Source: Dugong dugon (taxonomy: Eukaryota; Chordata; Mammalia; Sirenia; Dugongidae). Taken from it: DNA of 64,000 bases. The position numbers and the translations under genes were made by a program. Shown in pieces: positions 33,861 through 44,509 of this stretch (within the stretch, counting starts at the first letter, position 1; each line of letters begins with the position of its first letter). The notes beneath the pieces are model-generated. The model did no database searches, was not told where the DNA came from, and saw only the letters and a list, made by a program, of their open reading frames with translations. Location: the NCBI GenBank assembly GCA_030035585.1, contig CM057477.1:62601447-62665446 (forward strand). Reading direction: 5' to 3'.

Positions 33861-35357
33861 AAACCCATGAAAAAATTCGCATTCAAAATGTAACAATCCT
33901 TGTCGGTTACCAGGGATGGGGGGGGGGGGATACTAAATAGGTAATAGATAAGTGGTACCTTGGGTGAGAGGTGAGATAGTACACAGTACAGGGGAAACTA
34001 ACACAACCTGCACAAGGAAAGGTCATGGAGGCCCTATAGACACATCCAAACCCCCCGAGGGACTGAGTTGTTGGACGGAGGGCTCTGGGGACCATGGTCT
34101 CGGGGAACATCTAGCTCAATTGGCATGACACTACTTATAAAGATAATGCTCTACATTCTACCTTGGTGAGTAGTGTCTGGGGTCTTAAAAGCCTATGAGG
34201 GGCCATCTAAGATACTCCACTGGTCTCATCCCTTCAGGAGCAAGGGAGAATGAAGAGAACAGGATTCAACGAAAAGATTAGTCCAAAGGACTAATTGTCC
34301 ACAGCTACCAAGGCCTCCACCAGACTGAGTCCAGTACAGCTAGATGGTGCCCGGCTACCACCACTGACTGCTCTGACCAGGATCACAACCGAGGGTTCTG
34401 GACAGAGCTGGAGAAGGATGTAGAGCATAATTTTAACCCCCCCCCCCCAAAAAAAAAGACCAGATTTACTGGCCTAAAGAATACTGGAGAAACCAGAGTG
34501 TGGCCCCCAGACACCCTTTCAGCTCAGAGGTGAAGTTACCTTCGAGGTTCGATGTTAAGCCTGGGAGTGGACAGCCCAGTAAAACTAAATGGGACTAACG
34601 AGGTACAGGAGTCCGGTGACAAGGGCCAGAAGGCAGAGGGGGAGTAGGAAACTGATGATAAGGAACACAAATTGAATAAGGACACTGTCGATGTATTGTG
34701 AGATTGTTTACCACTGCTATAGGACAACATTTGTAGTAACTATTAAATGGGAGGCTGTTTTGTCCTGTAAGCCTTCATCTTGGGCGAGAATGGCAGCACA
34801 ATTGGAAGAGCATAGTCAATATCACTTAAATGTGTAAGTAAAAAGTTTTGAAATGGTGTTAAAATAAAATAAAATAAAAAAATAAAATAAAAAAACCAAA
34901 TGAGACTAATGAGGTACAGTAGTCCAGTGACAAGGGCCAGAAGACAGAAGGGGACAAGGAAGTCCCCTGGTGATAGGGAACACAAGGTGGAGTAAGGATA
35001 TTCTTGATGTGCTGTGAGATTGTTAACCATTGTCATAGGGCAACATGTGTAGTAACTGTTAAATGAAAAACTATTTTGTTCTGTAAGCCTTCATCTTAAG
35101 TGAGAATAACAGCACAGTTGGAAGAGCATAGTCAATGTCACTGAACTGTGAATGTAGAAATTTTTGAAACAGTGTATCTTTGGCTATCTGAATTTTCATC
35201 AAAAAAAAAAAAAAAGTTGAGAATTTAGAGGCTTAATATGTTGGGGGGTTGTTAACCAATGTCATAGAACAACATGTGTACTACTATTTCATGAGAAACT
35301 ATTTGCTCTGTAAGCTTTCACCTGAAGTACAGTAAAATATAAAAAAAAAAAGAAAGA
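33861..35357 (+). other. L1 3' UTR with three tandem tail segments
   Basis: Contains a run of 12 Gs at 33918-33929 and a C12-A tract at 34437-34458. From about 34585 a ~300-bp tail unit (ggtacaggagtcc ... gaagagcatagtcaatatca) is followed by a diverged second copy (about 34895-35215, ending in poly(A)). A shortened third copy follows (about 35230-35350, again ending A-rich). An (AAAAT)n tract, 34856-34895, separates the first two. Confidence 0.85.
34856..34895. repeat. (AAAAT)n simple repeat
   Basis: Repeating aaaat units (aaaataaaataaaataaaaa) between the first and second L1 tail copies; probably a degenerated poly(A) tail. Confidence 0.85.
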
Positions 35358-35374
35358 AAGAAAATCCTATGAGG
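35358..35374 (+). repeat. Target-site duplication, right copy
   Basis: Exact repeat of 27113-27129 (aagaaaatcctatgagg), directly after the A-rich end of the L1. Confidence 0.95.
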
Positions 35375-35441
35375 TAGTTCTACTTTGTTACATGGGGTCA
35401 CTATGAGTCAGAATCAACTCAACAGCAACAACAACAACATT
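35358..35441 (+). mobile_element. AfroSINE, 3' part, after L1
   Basis: Continues the SINE begun at 27026: gtagttctactttgttacat, then ggggtcactatgagtcagaa and a final caacaacaacaaca, an RTE-like (AAC)n end. Confidence 0.9.
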
Positions 35442-36640
35442 AACAGGATAAAATGAGGTAACAGTTGAACGAGGTCTGGAAAATATAAAGCAGAAAAGAT
35501 AAAACAATATTTATCATCAAACATGCACAAGTTTACAAAACAAAACACCTGCCAGTATTCACCTGTCAGCCGACATGCTCAGGGCCCTTGGAAGAGCTGT
35601 TTTCACAGGTAAAGAGCAATGACACACAACTTAGGTGTGTGATCCTCAGGATTCCTGTACACGCAGCAGAACTTCTCCTGCCTGACTGCATCACTCTCTC
35701 TGTAAACACGTAGACACTCACACGTTTACTCAGGGCTACCCTCAGCTGTTTAGGTGAAAACCCAGTCCAGCATAAATGAAAAATTGAAGTTTCCTGGAGC
35801 TGCTTGCCAGAAGCTGATGAAAGACCGCATCTTGAAGCTGGAAAGGCTCTTGACCAAGCAGATGGACAAGATTTTCTGTAGCATGTCCTTTAGCATCAAT
35901 GGTCCAAATGATGTGCATTTCATAAAGCACTGCAACCCAGCCTGGGCTCAGGGAGGTGAGTGTACACATTACAAGGCAGACCTCTGCCCAGCCCAAAGCA
36001 TGGACAGTGATGGGGAATCAGGGGTTCTGCATGAGGCTGCTCACTAATACCCAGACGTGAATATTTGCCCAAGAGAGGGGGAGTCATCCTCATCAGAGTA
36101 AATTTTGGATGAGCCGAGCATTAACTAGTAATTGCAGGAATTTTAAATTTGATCTCTAGCACCAGTTTTGTAATTCTTCATTCAAGGCAAGTCAATTTAT
36201 ACTTCTTAGAGGACCAGAGGATGCCTACAGACTGCACTTTTGACTTTCAGATGCATGATTTCAAAGCCAGTTAAATTTTCCTGGCTGGAAAAACTTCATA
36301 TGTCCCCCAAGAATTTTTCTCAACCTCACTACAAGGTTGAATTTTGATTTTAACTTGAAACAGATACCTCTGAACTATTATGCTGAGAGTCTTGATCAAA
36401 GTCAGTCAGCAAGATCAGTCCTCGTAATTACCGTTTCCTTCATTCTTCTCAAATGCCTGGTAAGTCACTCTAGCTAATGCATTCCCTTCCACCAACTCTC
36501 AAGTTTTAAGTAACTAGATCATCACCTAGTGCCAGGAGCTGCGTGTGCTCAACCTATCACCAGTGATGGGATGATCCTTTTTGCCAGCTTCAGAGACCCA
36601 CCTTCTTGCTCACGTCCTTGGACCACTTCTTGTACCTACT
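35442..36640. other. Unassigned, partly unique stretch
   Basis: No transposon is recognised. Positions 35754-36047 hold a 97-codon frame (INEKLKFPGAACQKLMKDR...) that coincides with a relatively non-repetitive segment. It has no domain I can name; a decayed processed pseudogene or chance are both possible. Confidence 0.4.
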
Positions 36641-36693
36641 GTTGTAGGTAGGATTCTCCTGTTGTAGGTTGACTCTGAGACAGAGTTTGGCAT

Positions 36694-36853
36694 ACCCACT
36701 GCCATTGAGTCAGTTCCAACTTACAGCGCTGCTATAGGACAGGACAGAACTGTAGGATTTCCAACAGGATTTCCAAGGAGCTGCTGGTAGGTTTGAACTA
36801 CTGACTTTTTGGTTAGCAGCCAAAGCTCTTAACCACTATGCCACCAGTGCTCC
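36694..36853 (-). mobile_element. AfroSINE, T-tailed subfamily
   Basis: Antisense copy with a small internal duplication (aggatttccaacaggatttc). Flanked by near-identical 12-bp repeats: agagtttggcat at 36682-36693 and agagttcggcat at 36854-36865. Confidence 0.93.
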
Positions 36854-36865
36854 AGAGTTCGGCAT

Positions 36866-37339
36866 GTGAGTATTTATTAGAGATCAGCAGCTGTGGTAGA
36901 TAGGGGGAGGAGGTAGGATTAGCTAAAAGAAGTCCAGCCAATGCAGGCATGACAAAACCTTTGTCAACAAGGGTAACCGCCAGGAGCTTAGGACTATACA
37001 TGGCCATCAGGGTTGTCCCACATGGGGCTGAAATAGCTAGGCCTTCTTACTTCCACCTCAATCAGTCATTGAATGTAGGCTGCCCTTAGACGAGGCATCT
37101 TTCTTTAGCTGAGGCAAACCCTGAAAGAGCTGACAACTTGAAGATATATGCTGGCAACTGGGGCAACAAGTCCTTCCATGAGGGGGATTTGAACAGTACA
37201 TCTTGTATCCACCATACTCCACCCCTTTCACTATGCATTAACCACATGCACTACCCAAGAACTCCAATGGGGACTCAGTATCATATAAGAAACTTTGATT
37301 CAGTGTTTATATTGCACCCTGGAGAATGGAGCCCAATCC
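36866..37339. other. Unassigned stretch upstream of ERVL remnant
   Basis: No clear element is seen. It may be a diverged part of the neighbouring ERVL provirus or its LTR, which I cannot confirm. Confidence 0.35.
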
Positions 37340-38860
37340 TTGTTGATTATCACCTTTGAGCTGGCTCTATAACTCTACCTTCAGCAGATCATCCCAATGA
37401 TCTACCAGGACAGCAGCTTCTGGATGGTGTGGTATATGATTTGATATGACCAGTGGATCCCAAGTTCATTGATCCACTTTCACATCTCCTTTGCTGAAAA
37501 GTGACTTCCTTGATCAGATCCTATAATGTATTGGATTCCAAACTGGTGGTTCAAACACTTCATAAGGCCTTGATTAGTGGTGCTGGCTGACACTCTGCAG
37601 TCAAGGAAAGGAAAACCCGTACCTGACATATATAAGTCCTCCTATTAAAACAAATCTTTGGACCTTCCAAAATAGAAGTGTCCCAGTGTAGTCAAGTTGC
37701 TACTAAGTGATCAGTTCCATACTGAGAGTTAAGTGTTGGTCTCTGTTACTGGCAAGCTGAACATTTGGCAGCAGCAGTAACTAAATCAGCTTTAGTAAAT
37801 GGAAGCCCATTTTATTGGACCAATACATGGCCTCCATCTCTGCCACCATGGATACTCCATTCATTGCCCATCATGGCAGCCCTGGCTATGATCAAATCTG
37901 GCTAATGATAACTGGCTGTGTCATTCAGCCTACTTGCTTGTTTAGTGCTTTTGTTGTGGCTTTCTGGAAGGCTGTAACACTTTGTGCCCATTGTAATATG
38001 TCTGTCTCCGTGCCTCTACCCTAGACCCCATTATCCCTGATCTTTTTCCTTCCAGGCCTGGTCTTCTAGCCAAGCCATTCACCACTGCCCTGGAGTTTAT
38101 ATATACTCCAACCTGCGGCCATTTCTCCTTCACGTCAAGTGGAGGACTTCAGGTTAGGGGTTTGAACCACTTCTTCCTGGTTCAGTCATGGCCAAGGAAG
38201 CAAAACTGGAACAGACCCAAATTTTTAAATTTTGGGTGAACTGGAACAATAACTGGAACAGGAAAAATCACAAGTCGAAGCTGTACTAGAAACCTAATCT
38301 CCATCTTAGAAAACAAGGGCTGCATATGCATTGCAGAGCAACCAAATCTGTCGCCCGCTGGATTTTGAGAAGAGTCAGAAACAGTGCTGCCCTACTCATA
38401 GATGGTGGCCTACTGTGCCACTTTGAATGTGTGTCACTCTCCACAGTCCTGCCAATAATCCAATCTCATGCATCAGGCTCCTGAAAGGGCTCACTATGCC
38501 TCTTTCAAGTCTCCCATTCCAGGGCTTCGACCATTCGTTTTTCCTGTTCCAGTTGTCATTCCAGATCACCCAAATTGTAAACATTTGGGTCTGTTCTGGT
38601 TTCACTTTGTAAGCCATGACTGAACTGGTTTGAACCAGTTCAAAGCCTTGCTTCAAGTCTACTGCTGCTTCAAGTCTACTGCCTGACGTTCCACCCCCTA
38701 GGAGGATTTTTCCTAGCCGCTATCTTTCAAGGCCACTACCAAGTCAGCCTGAAGTACCAGTGGCATCCATTTTAACCCATCTGTAAACCAAGCATGTAAT
38801 TTTTCCTCCTCTGTCAACTGGTTGTAAGGGACCCCCAATAAGGTTTATGATAATACAGGT
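37340..38860 (-). pseudogene. ERVL-class endogenous retrovirus pol remnant
   Basis: The minus strand resembles the pol gene of ERVL (class III) elements. The integrase region lies at about 37340-38140 and an RNase H-like part at about 38690-38860. Recognition rests on blocks such as gtgttggtctctgttactgg and ctccatctctgccaccatgg. No long frame survives and stops occur throughout. Gag, env and LTRs are not identified. A ~540-bp inverted-repeat insert interrupts it at about 38145-38680. The segment 37716-37890 has a paralogue at 53170-53340. Confidence 0.72.
38145..38659. mobile_element. Inverted-repeat element nested in ERVL pol
   Basis: The arms 38145-38283 and 38521-38659 are reverse complements at roughly 75-80% identity. 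Both contain agtcatgg, gaacagacccaaat, aattt(g)gggtgatctgga-like and aactggaacaggaaaaa blocks. They enclose ~237 bp. A 16-bp tandem duplication (gcttcaagtctactgc) follows at 38650-38682. The structure suggests a non-autonomous DNA transposon, but I recognise no family and see no transposase. Confidence 0.55.
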
Positions 38861-39383
38861 AAAGAGCCTGAAATTATATATGATAAATGTAGGGGCAAAA
38901 TCCATGGTAGTTATAAAGTCACTTCTCCACTCTATGCCTCTATTTTGGACCTGTATTAAAATGGTGCTGAAAAATTCCTATCTGTTCCACACTTCCCAAG
39001 AAGACATGAGGATTAGCATCAGGTCAGCAAAGTGTTTGTGCCCTCTGTAGGAAATCCCCCTAGAGAGAGTCAACTTGCCTGTTAAAGTTGAGTTTGTCTA
39101 GTCCTGCTGAGGAGATTTCCTTTTATACTTTAAACAATGGATGGGTGAGGTTCCATTAAAAAGAAAGGGAGAGCAAGAGAGAGAGAAGTCAAGTGAGGAT
39201 GTGCCCAGCTGTGCTCAGACTGTGCCCTGATGGGTACAGTGAATGCACACTGAGCTGGTTATTAAATGCCCAGACAATGATGTGTAGCACCTTTGATAAC
39301 GTCTACTGGTGGGTTTAGCCTGACTGACTCGTCTGTTCTTCCTTACAGTCAGCAGGATTCCTGCAGAGATCTACATCAAGGCA
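38861..39383. other. Unassigned non-coding stretch
   Basis: No gene seen; the left part may still be ERVL-derived. A purine-rich patch lies at 39165-39195. Confidence 0.35.
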
Positions 39384-39395
39384 GTGTGCGCGCGC

Positions 39396-39442
<47 letters not shown>

Positions 39443-39443
39443 T
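39384..39443. repeat. (CG)n(TG)n microsatellite
   Basis: A gtgtgcgcgcgcgcg block leads into about 20 TG units. The alternating purine-pyrimidine tract is of a type able to adopt Z-DNA. Confidence 0.95.
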
Positions 39444-39617
39444 CAGAGGGGGAAGAGGAAAGGACAAAGGAGAATCCACATTCTTAAAGACTTCTCTTTC
39501 ATGCATTTGAAGATCTATCACACTCCAGTTGGTAGAATTATAACATCCACCAACTAAGAGGAATTTACTAATTACTATCCATAAGACATTGTATTGAGTA
39601 TTCTGGAGAAACATAAA

Positions 39618-39837
39618 CCAAAAAAAAAAAAAAAAAAAAAAACACAGCTGCCATCAAGTTGACTCTGATTCTTGGTGACCCCGAGTGTGTCAGAGCAGAA
39701 CTGTGCTCTGCAGTTTTCAATGGCTGATTTTTTGGAAGTAGATCACCAGGCCTTTCTTCTGAGATGACTCTGGGTGGGTTTGAACTGCCAACCTTTCGAT
39801 TAGCAAGCCCTTAACTGTTTGTACCACCCAGGGAGCA
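39618..39837 (-). mobile_element. AfroSINE
   Basis: Antisense copy with an A-run (39619-39641) at its 3' side. Flanking repeats tctggagaaacataaa (39602-39617) and tctggagaaacgtaaa (39838-39853) mark the target-site duplication. Confidence 0.95.
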
Positions 39838-39895
39838 TCTGGAGAAACGTAAAGGTACAATATATGAGTATGGCCTTTGAGGAGGCTTGAAGTAA

Positions 39896-40035
39896 GTGGT
39901 AGCAGTTTTCCTCTTGGTTTTGGTTTCTTTTTTTAATTTCCACGCTCAGCCTGCTGTGTCCTGTCAGAGGAACAGAAGAATAAAGGAGAGGCAGCGAGGG
40001 TGTAGATGAGCCAAGCAGCAACATGAAAGACCTCT
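39896..40035. repeat. ~140-bp duplicated unit, copy 1
   Basis: About 85% identical, in the same orientation, to 42313-42441: gttttcctcttggttttggt, then gaataaaggagaggcagcga and gatgagccaagcagc. It abuts a 5'-truncated AfroSINE. The family is not recognised. Confidence 0.75.
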
Positions 40036-40036
40036 A

Positions 40037-40168
40037 GGTTCCAGTCCGCCTACAGGCACCTTGGAAGAAAGGTCTAGTGATCTACTTCTGAAAAACCAGC
40101 CATGGAAAACCTTATGGAGCACAGTTCTACTCTGACATGAATGGGGTCACCATGGCAAATGGTAATGG
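40037..40168 (+). mobile_element. 5'-truncated AfroSINE
   Basis: Sense copy starting inside the tRNA-like head at box B. The body caccttggaagaaaggtcta and end gacatgaatggggtcacca are clear. Confidence 0.88.
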
Positions 40169-40398
40169 TTTATCTGTCCTTTTTGCTTTAGGATAAATAC
40201 ATTTCAGAAGCTTTGGTGGGGCAGTTTTGATGGGAAAATGAGAAGAGTCTGGAGCCTGCACACTCCCTAAGAGAAGTGAGCCCCCAGGGGAGGGAGAGTG
40301 GAGAGGAGTCAAAGGGAACAGGCGGGCTCCCATTTGATGAAGCTGCCACCTCCGTCCTGTTTGCTGCAGGTGTGCAGGGATCTCCAGGGGGTGCACCT

Positions 40399-40817
40399 GT
40401 CAGGATTCTCGGTTTGCAAGCAACAGAAAACGCACTCAGCTAAGCCAAGCAGAGAAGTAGTTTATTGGAAGGTTATAGCGGCCCACAGAATTGGCAAGAA
40501 GACTGGAGAAAAGTTAGTCCAGGTATCTGAGTGCACAGTCCAGGACCCCTCGCAGGGACAGTGGGATCGGGAACCCAGCCCTGACTGTGGCAGGCATCCC
40601 CCACGCACCTGGACACATCCCTGCCCTGCCACTGCTACCTCCCACCAGGACACCGTGCAGGTGGGATTCTTCCCAAAGAAGAGGGTATGCTGAGGGCTAG
40701 GCAGCCCCCTTCAGAGGGGGTGGTCTGTTCCTTAGCTCTGTCTGAGAGGAGGAGCTTCACTGCAAAAGAACTTTTCCCTCCTGCCAAATCAGATGGATTT
40801 TAACCTCCCAATTCCAG
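40399..40817 (-). mobile_element. Possible old LTR or related repeat
   Basis: The left end ggattctcggtttgcaagca followed by gtagtttattggaaggtta resembles the antisense end of an old LTR. Family and right limit are unclear. A 131-codon sense frame (40298-40693) overlaps it and has no domain. Confidence 0.35.
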
Positions 40818-41016
40818 TATTAAAAAACAGTCAAGTCGACTCTGAATCATGGCAACCCTTGCGTGTCAGAGTAGAACTGAGCTCCATAGGGTTTTCAATG
40901 GCTGACTTTTAGAAGCAGGTTGCCTTCTTCTGAGGCACCTCTGGGTGGACTCGAACCACCAATCTTTCGATTAGCAGCCGAGCACATCAGCTGTTTGCAC
41001 CACCTGGGGACTCCTT
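40818..41016 (-). mobile_element. AfroSINE
   Basis: Antisense copy flanked by aattccag at 40810-40817 and 41017-41024. The head is gtttgcaccacctggggact. Confidence 0.94.
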
Positions 41017-41054
41017 AATTCCAGGATAGTGCAGCAGAAATGGCATGAATTGTA

Positions 41055-41235
41055 AATCAGGCAGACTTGAGCTCAGCCTGGCTCGGCCACTTACTGGCTG
41101 CATGACCTTGGGCAAATGACTTAAGAAGCCAGGGCCTCAGTGTAACATTTCCTATCTCACAGAATGGTTTGGAAGAGCTTTTCATGAAACAACAATACAA
41201 AACACGTGGCTTAGCGCAGGAATTCGATAAATGCT
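41055..41235 (+). repeat. MIR
   Basis: Sense MIR: ggctcggccacttactggct, then gaccttgggcaaatgactta and the later aaatgctcttcctcc end. Confidence 0.8.
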
Positions 41236-42312
41236 CTTCCTCCTCCTCTCCGTCCATCTCAGGTCCCTGAGTCATCCTTGGCCCATCATCTCCAGTTTAG
41301 AAACACGGTGAGCATCGGGTCTCTGCAGTGGCAGGAGTGTCTTTGTCGGATAAAGGGAGGGAGGGCCGAGCCCATGTCAAAATTTCTGCTGCATAGGAGG
41401 ACTTAAATCCAAACCAAATGGCACAAAACCAGGCCTTAAGAAGCCCGCCACACACACTTCCCAGCAGCCTCTGGAGCCTGCTGGCTGCCACATTGAGCCT
41501 ACCCAGAGGACCAAGCTCCCAGCTCCTTAACTCTGTCCACCGGCAGCCCCCACAGGGGAGGGGCCTCCAGTCCCAGTTTCCCGGTTTCCTGAGGCTACAC
41601 TCTGCAGAGCTGACCATGTGAAGGCAAAGCCAGAAGCCAGGAAGGACAAGCCACTTTCCCCAGTCTAGAACGCCTAAGTATTTAGACCAAATATAACAAT
41701 TATGTGTACACTTTTAATCCAGACATTTTTTTCTCTTTCCAGAGGAAAGAAATAACAGTTACTTAGAGGAAAAAAGGAGGCTCCCTTTCACATTTTCTTT
41801 ATGGCATTAGAGTTTGAACACAGCACAAGCAATTCCAACCTGGAAAAAGCCCCCTGAAGTCCTTCCCAGACTGAACATGTTTGGAGAGAAAACTGTCTCA
41901 TATTTGAAAACATGGTGGTTGGAACTCGGCACCCAAGTTAGATGAAATATTTATGCGTGCAGCTTTTAACAACAGTCCCAGTTTCAAATATTCTGTGCCG
42001 TTGCTCCCACAAACAAACATTTGCCAGTGTTGTAAACTTGAATTTAGAAAATGTGGCCCGGTAAACAGGTCCGCTGTGTTTGGAGGCCCAGTCTGTCCTG
42101 GCTTTGACGGTTAGGCCTGAAAAGCCCCTTGCGGGGTTTCGGGGCTCCTCAGGAGCTCACAGGAAGCCTGCATAATGCACCTTTGAGGATGTTGCCTTCT
42201 TCACAGAGCTCTCAGCCTTTTGAAAGAACACACACTCAGTCTGTGGAAACGGCAGTGTGACTGGGCCTTGCAAACATTTTCCACCAGAGGAGCAAATCCC
42301 TTGGGACATTTA
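41236..42312. other. Unassigned, comparatively GC-rich stretch
   Basis: No transposon is recognised over about 1 kb. Open frames at 41297-41617 (minus) and 41418-41621 (plus) overlap on opposite strands and have no domains. It is a candidate for conserved unique sequence, untested. Confidence 0.4.
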
Positions 42313-42441
42313 GTGGCAGTTTTCCTCTTGGTTTTGATTTCTTTTTTTTAATTCCCACATTCAGACTGCTGTGCCCTGTCAGGGGAATAAAGGAGAGGCA
42401 GCGAGGGCATAGATGAGCCAAGCAGCGGTATGAAACACCTC
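42313..42441. repeat. ~140-bp duplicated unit, copy 2
   Basis: Second copy of the unit at 39896-40035: cctcttggttttgatttctt, then aataaaggagaggcagcgag and gatgagccaagcagcg. The flanks differ from those of copy 1. Confidence 0.75.
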
Positions 42442-42566
42442 TACACTCTGATGAAATGAGGTTCAAATGTTCAAATCTTAGCAGGGTTGGCGGCCGTTCA
42501 GCCCCCACAAAGCCGACGAGTAGAGCCAAGAAGAATTTGCTGTTTGGACATTCCACTGACTAAAGA

Positions 42567-42768
42567 GGAGTCCCTATGTGCTATAAATGGTTTACAGGCT
42601 TGGCTGCTAGCCAAAAAGTTAGAAGTCTGAGTTCACACAGAGGCACCTCGGAAGAAAGCGTTGGCAATCTACTTCCAAAAAATCGGGCATTGAAAACTCT
42701 ATGGGGTATAGTTCTCTGACACACACGGGGTCACCATGAGTCGGAATTAACTCCATGGCAACTGGTAA
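42567..42768 (+). mobile_element. AfroSINE
   Basis: Full-length sense copy from ggagtccctatgtgctataa to ccatggcaactggtaac. Confidence 0.93.
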
Positions 42769-43374
42769 CGGATACTAAGTAAAAAGTCCCCCTTTGCAAG
42801 ATTTGGTTCCAGTTATCTTAATGTGGGCAACAATACTTTTGCCCACTTCTTTGAGAAAATGATCTTTTAGCAAAACTTAACACACAAACGAAAATTAGTT
42901 TACTCAATTACCCTTCATCAAGAACTATTACTTAAGACTACCGTTTTTTGCTCCGTAAATTAATTAGCTTTCATTTGAGAAACAATTGGGAAATTCTTTA
43001 AGTATTTGATGAGGACGCTGTTTTGAGGAGTGTTTACCAGGAATGAAAACAGAAGCAAAAAAAAGTGACTATCAATTCTTTTGTAGATGGAGCTTGGAGC
43101 TTTCTATCCCCAGGCAGAGCAGTTCACACTTCAAGCACTTCCATCAGCCTAGACTGCATGTGGTTGCTTAGTAACCCTCCTTATCAATGATTCAGCTTTT
43201 CTTCTGATTGCCGTGTAAGAAGATAGTACCTTTGGTACTTTCTGTTTCTTCCCTTCCAGATATACTAGGAAATGATTTTATAAAAGGTCACCCTCAAGAA
43301 ATATGCTTTCATTTATAAGGACAACATCTTGCTAGCAAGCCAATTTGGTTGAAAGATGTATAATAATTAGGCTT
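42769..43374. other. Unassigned non-coding stretch
   Basis: No gene or clear repeat is seen. Confidence 0.35.
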
Positions 43375-43510
43375 CGAGGAACTGTTCTCAATCTTTGGTA
43401 TACATCAGGATCTCCTGGGAAACCTAATAAAAGAATGAAGGTCCGGGCCCTATCCTATTTCAGTGAGCCTGAGCCTCTCTATTCTTTTCTCCAATGTTCG
43501 AGAACCACTA
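43375..43510. mobile_element. hAT-type MER5/MER20-like element
   Basis: The left end tgttctcaatctttggtata with atcaggatctcctgggaa, and the right end gttcgagaaccacta, form the imperfect terminal inverted repeats of small hAT-Charlie elements. Confidence 0.65.
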
Positions 43511-44509
43511 CTAGAGCCTACACATGCTGCTACAGAGTCCAGTAGTTCTCAGGTGTCCAACTGCAGATGCCAAGCAAAATCAGATTGATGCATGACCTTT
43601 CACAAGGAGTCCCAAGGTTTCTCCAACGCTTAACTACAACCCTGCCCCCAGCTGTGAACAGGTCCCAGAGAGCTCCCATTAGTTCATTCACTTGTGTGCT
43701 GTGTACACAGGTGGGTTCTGGCGATAATGTTTGGGCTGTTGTTCCCGGGAGAAGCATTCTACAAGAAGATGAACATTAGAAACAGCAATCCAAACCACAT
43801 GAAGGGCAAAACAAGATTCAAAGCCTGGCTGTCCCGGGTGGGATTTCAATTATCTAATAAGTGAATTCTGCAATTTTAGGGCCATGAGACACTGAATTCC
43901 GTTGCAGTAAAAGCTGTTGTGGCCTTTCCTTCTCTGGAGATTCCCTCTCTTCAGAGTAGTCTAAAGAGCGGATCTGGCTGCACATATGTGGCTTGAGATT
44001 GCGTGACCTTCAGAGAGAATTGGGCTGCTTCCTAGAATGGTTTGGCACATTATCTCCATTCTGTATCACTGGGTCAAATGGGGACAGTACAACTGAGATG
44101 CAATCTCTCTAGATGCACTCAGAGAGAAAGAGAACATGTGGAGAAAGACAATGGGGGTAGAAAATATTCTGGACCTTGACAAAATTTCTGCTCCCAACTT
44201 AATCTCTCCCTAAATAAAGAGCAGGCTGGTAATATTTTTTCTCAAAAAAAAAAAAAGTTTACTAAACTACGGTTTTAAATGAGGTGCTTAGAAAACATAA
44301 GTCAACCTTCCTTTTGATGGAAAGGGTCATGACGCTTGACCCAAAGCTCTCTATGCCAGGCAGAAGCATCTCTCAGCTCACCGACATCTTCACAAATCAC
44401 TGAAATCAGAGTTCTGAGGAGCAGACAAGCAGGAATGCTGGAGATCTCAGCAAATCTCTGGAGAGAAATTGTGCTCTAGATTTCATTTCCACGTATCTAG
44501 AAGTCCCTA
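43511..44509. other. Unassigned non-coding stretch
   Basis: No recognised repeat apart from an A13 run near 44246-44258. Short frames at 43530-43779 overlap on opposite strands. Confidence 0.35.

Larger units (their letters stand above)
27130..35357 (+). mobile_element. Full-length L1 retrotransposon, inactivated
   Basis: An autonomous LINE-1 with 5' UTR (27130-28570), ORF1 (28571-29619), a long spacer (29620-30035), ORF2 (30036-33860) and a 3' UTR with repeated tails (33861-35357). It is inserted in an AfroSINE and flanked by a perfect 17-bp duplication. Both reading frames carry frameshifts or stops, so it cannot supply functional protein. Because the duplication is still perfect and the start of the 5' UTR is intact, the insertion is probably recent compared with the L1M fossils nearby. 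Confidence 0.95.

Noticed and set aside
33907-34110. G12 and C12 tracts as regulatory G-quadruplex
   Set aside because: Homopolymer runs are common in L1 3' UTRs. One uninterrupted run is weak evidence for a functional structure.
35754-36047. Possible processed pseudogene (97-codon frame)
   Set aside because: The translated start vaguely recalls ribosomal-type sequence, but I could not match it to any protein with confidence.
39896-40168. The ~140-bp unit plus truncated AfroSINE as one composite SINE
   Set aside because: The second copy of the unit (42313-42441) is not followed by AfroSINE sequence, so the two are probably only neighbours.
40298-40693. 131-codon sense open frame
   Set aside because: It overlaps an old LTR-like repeat, has low complexity, and no recognisable motif.
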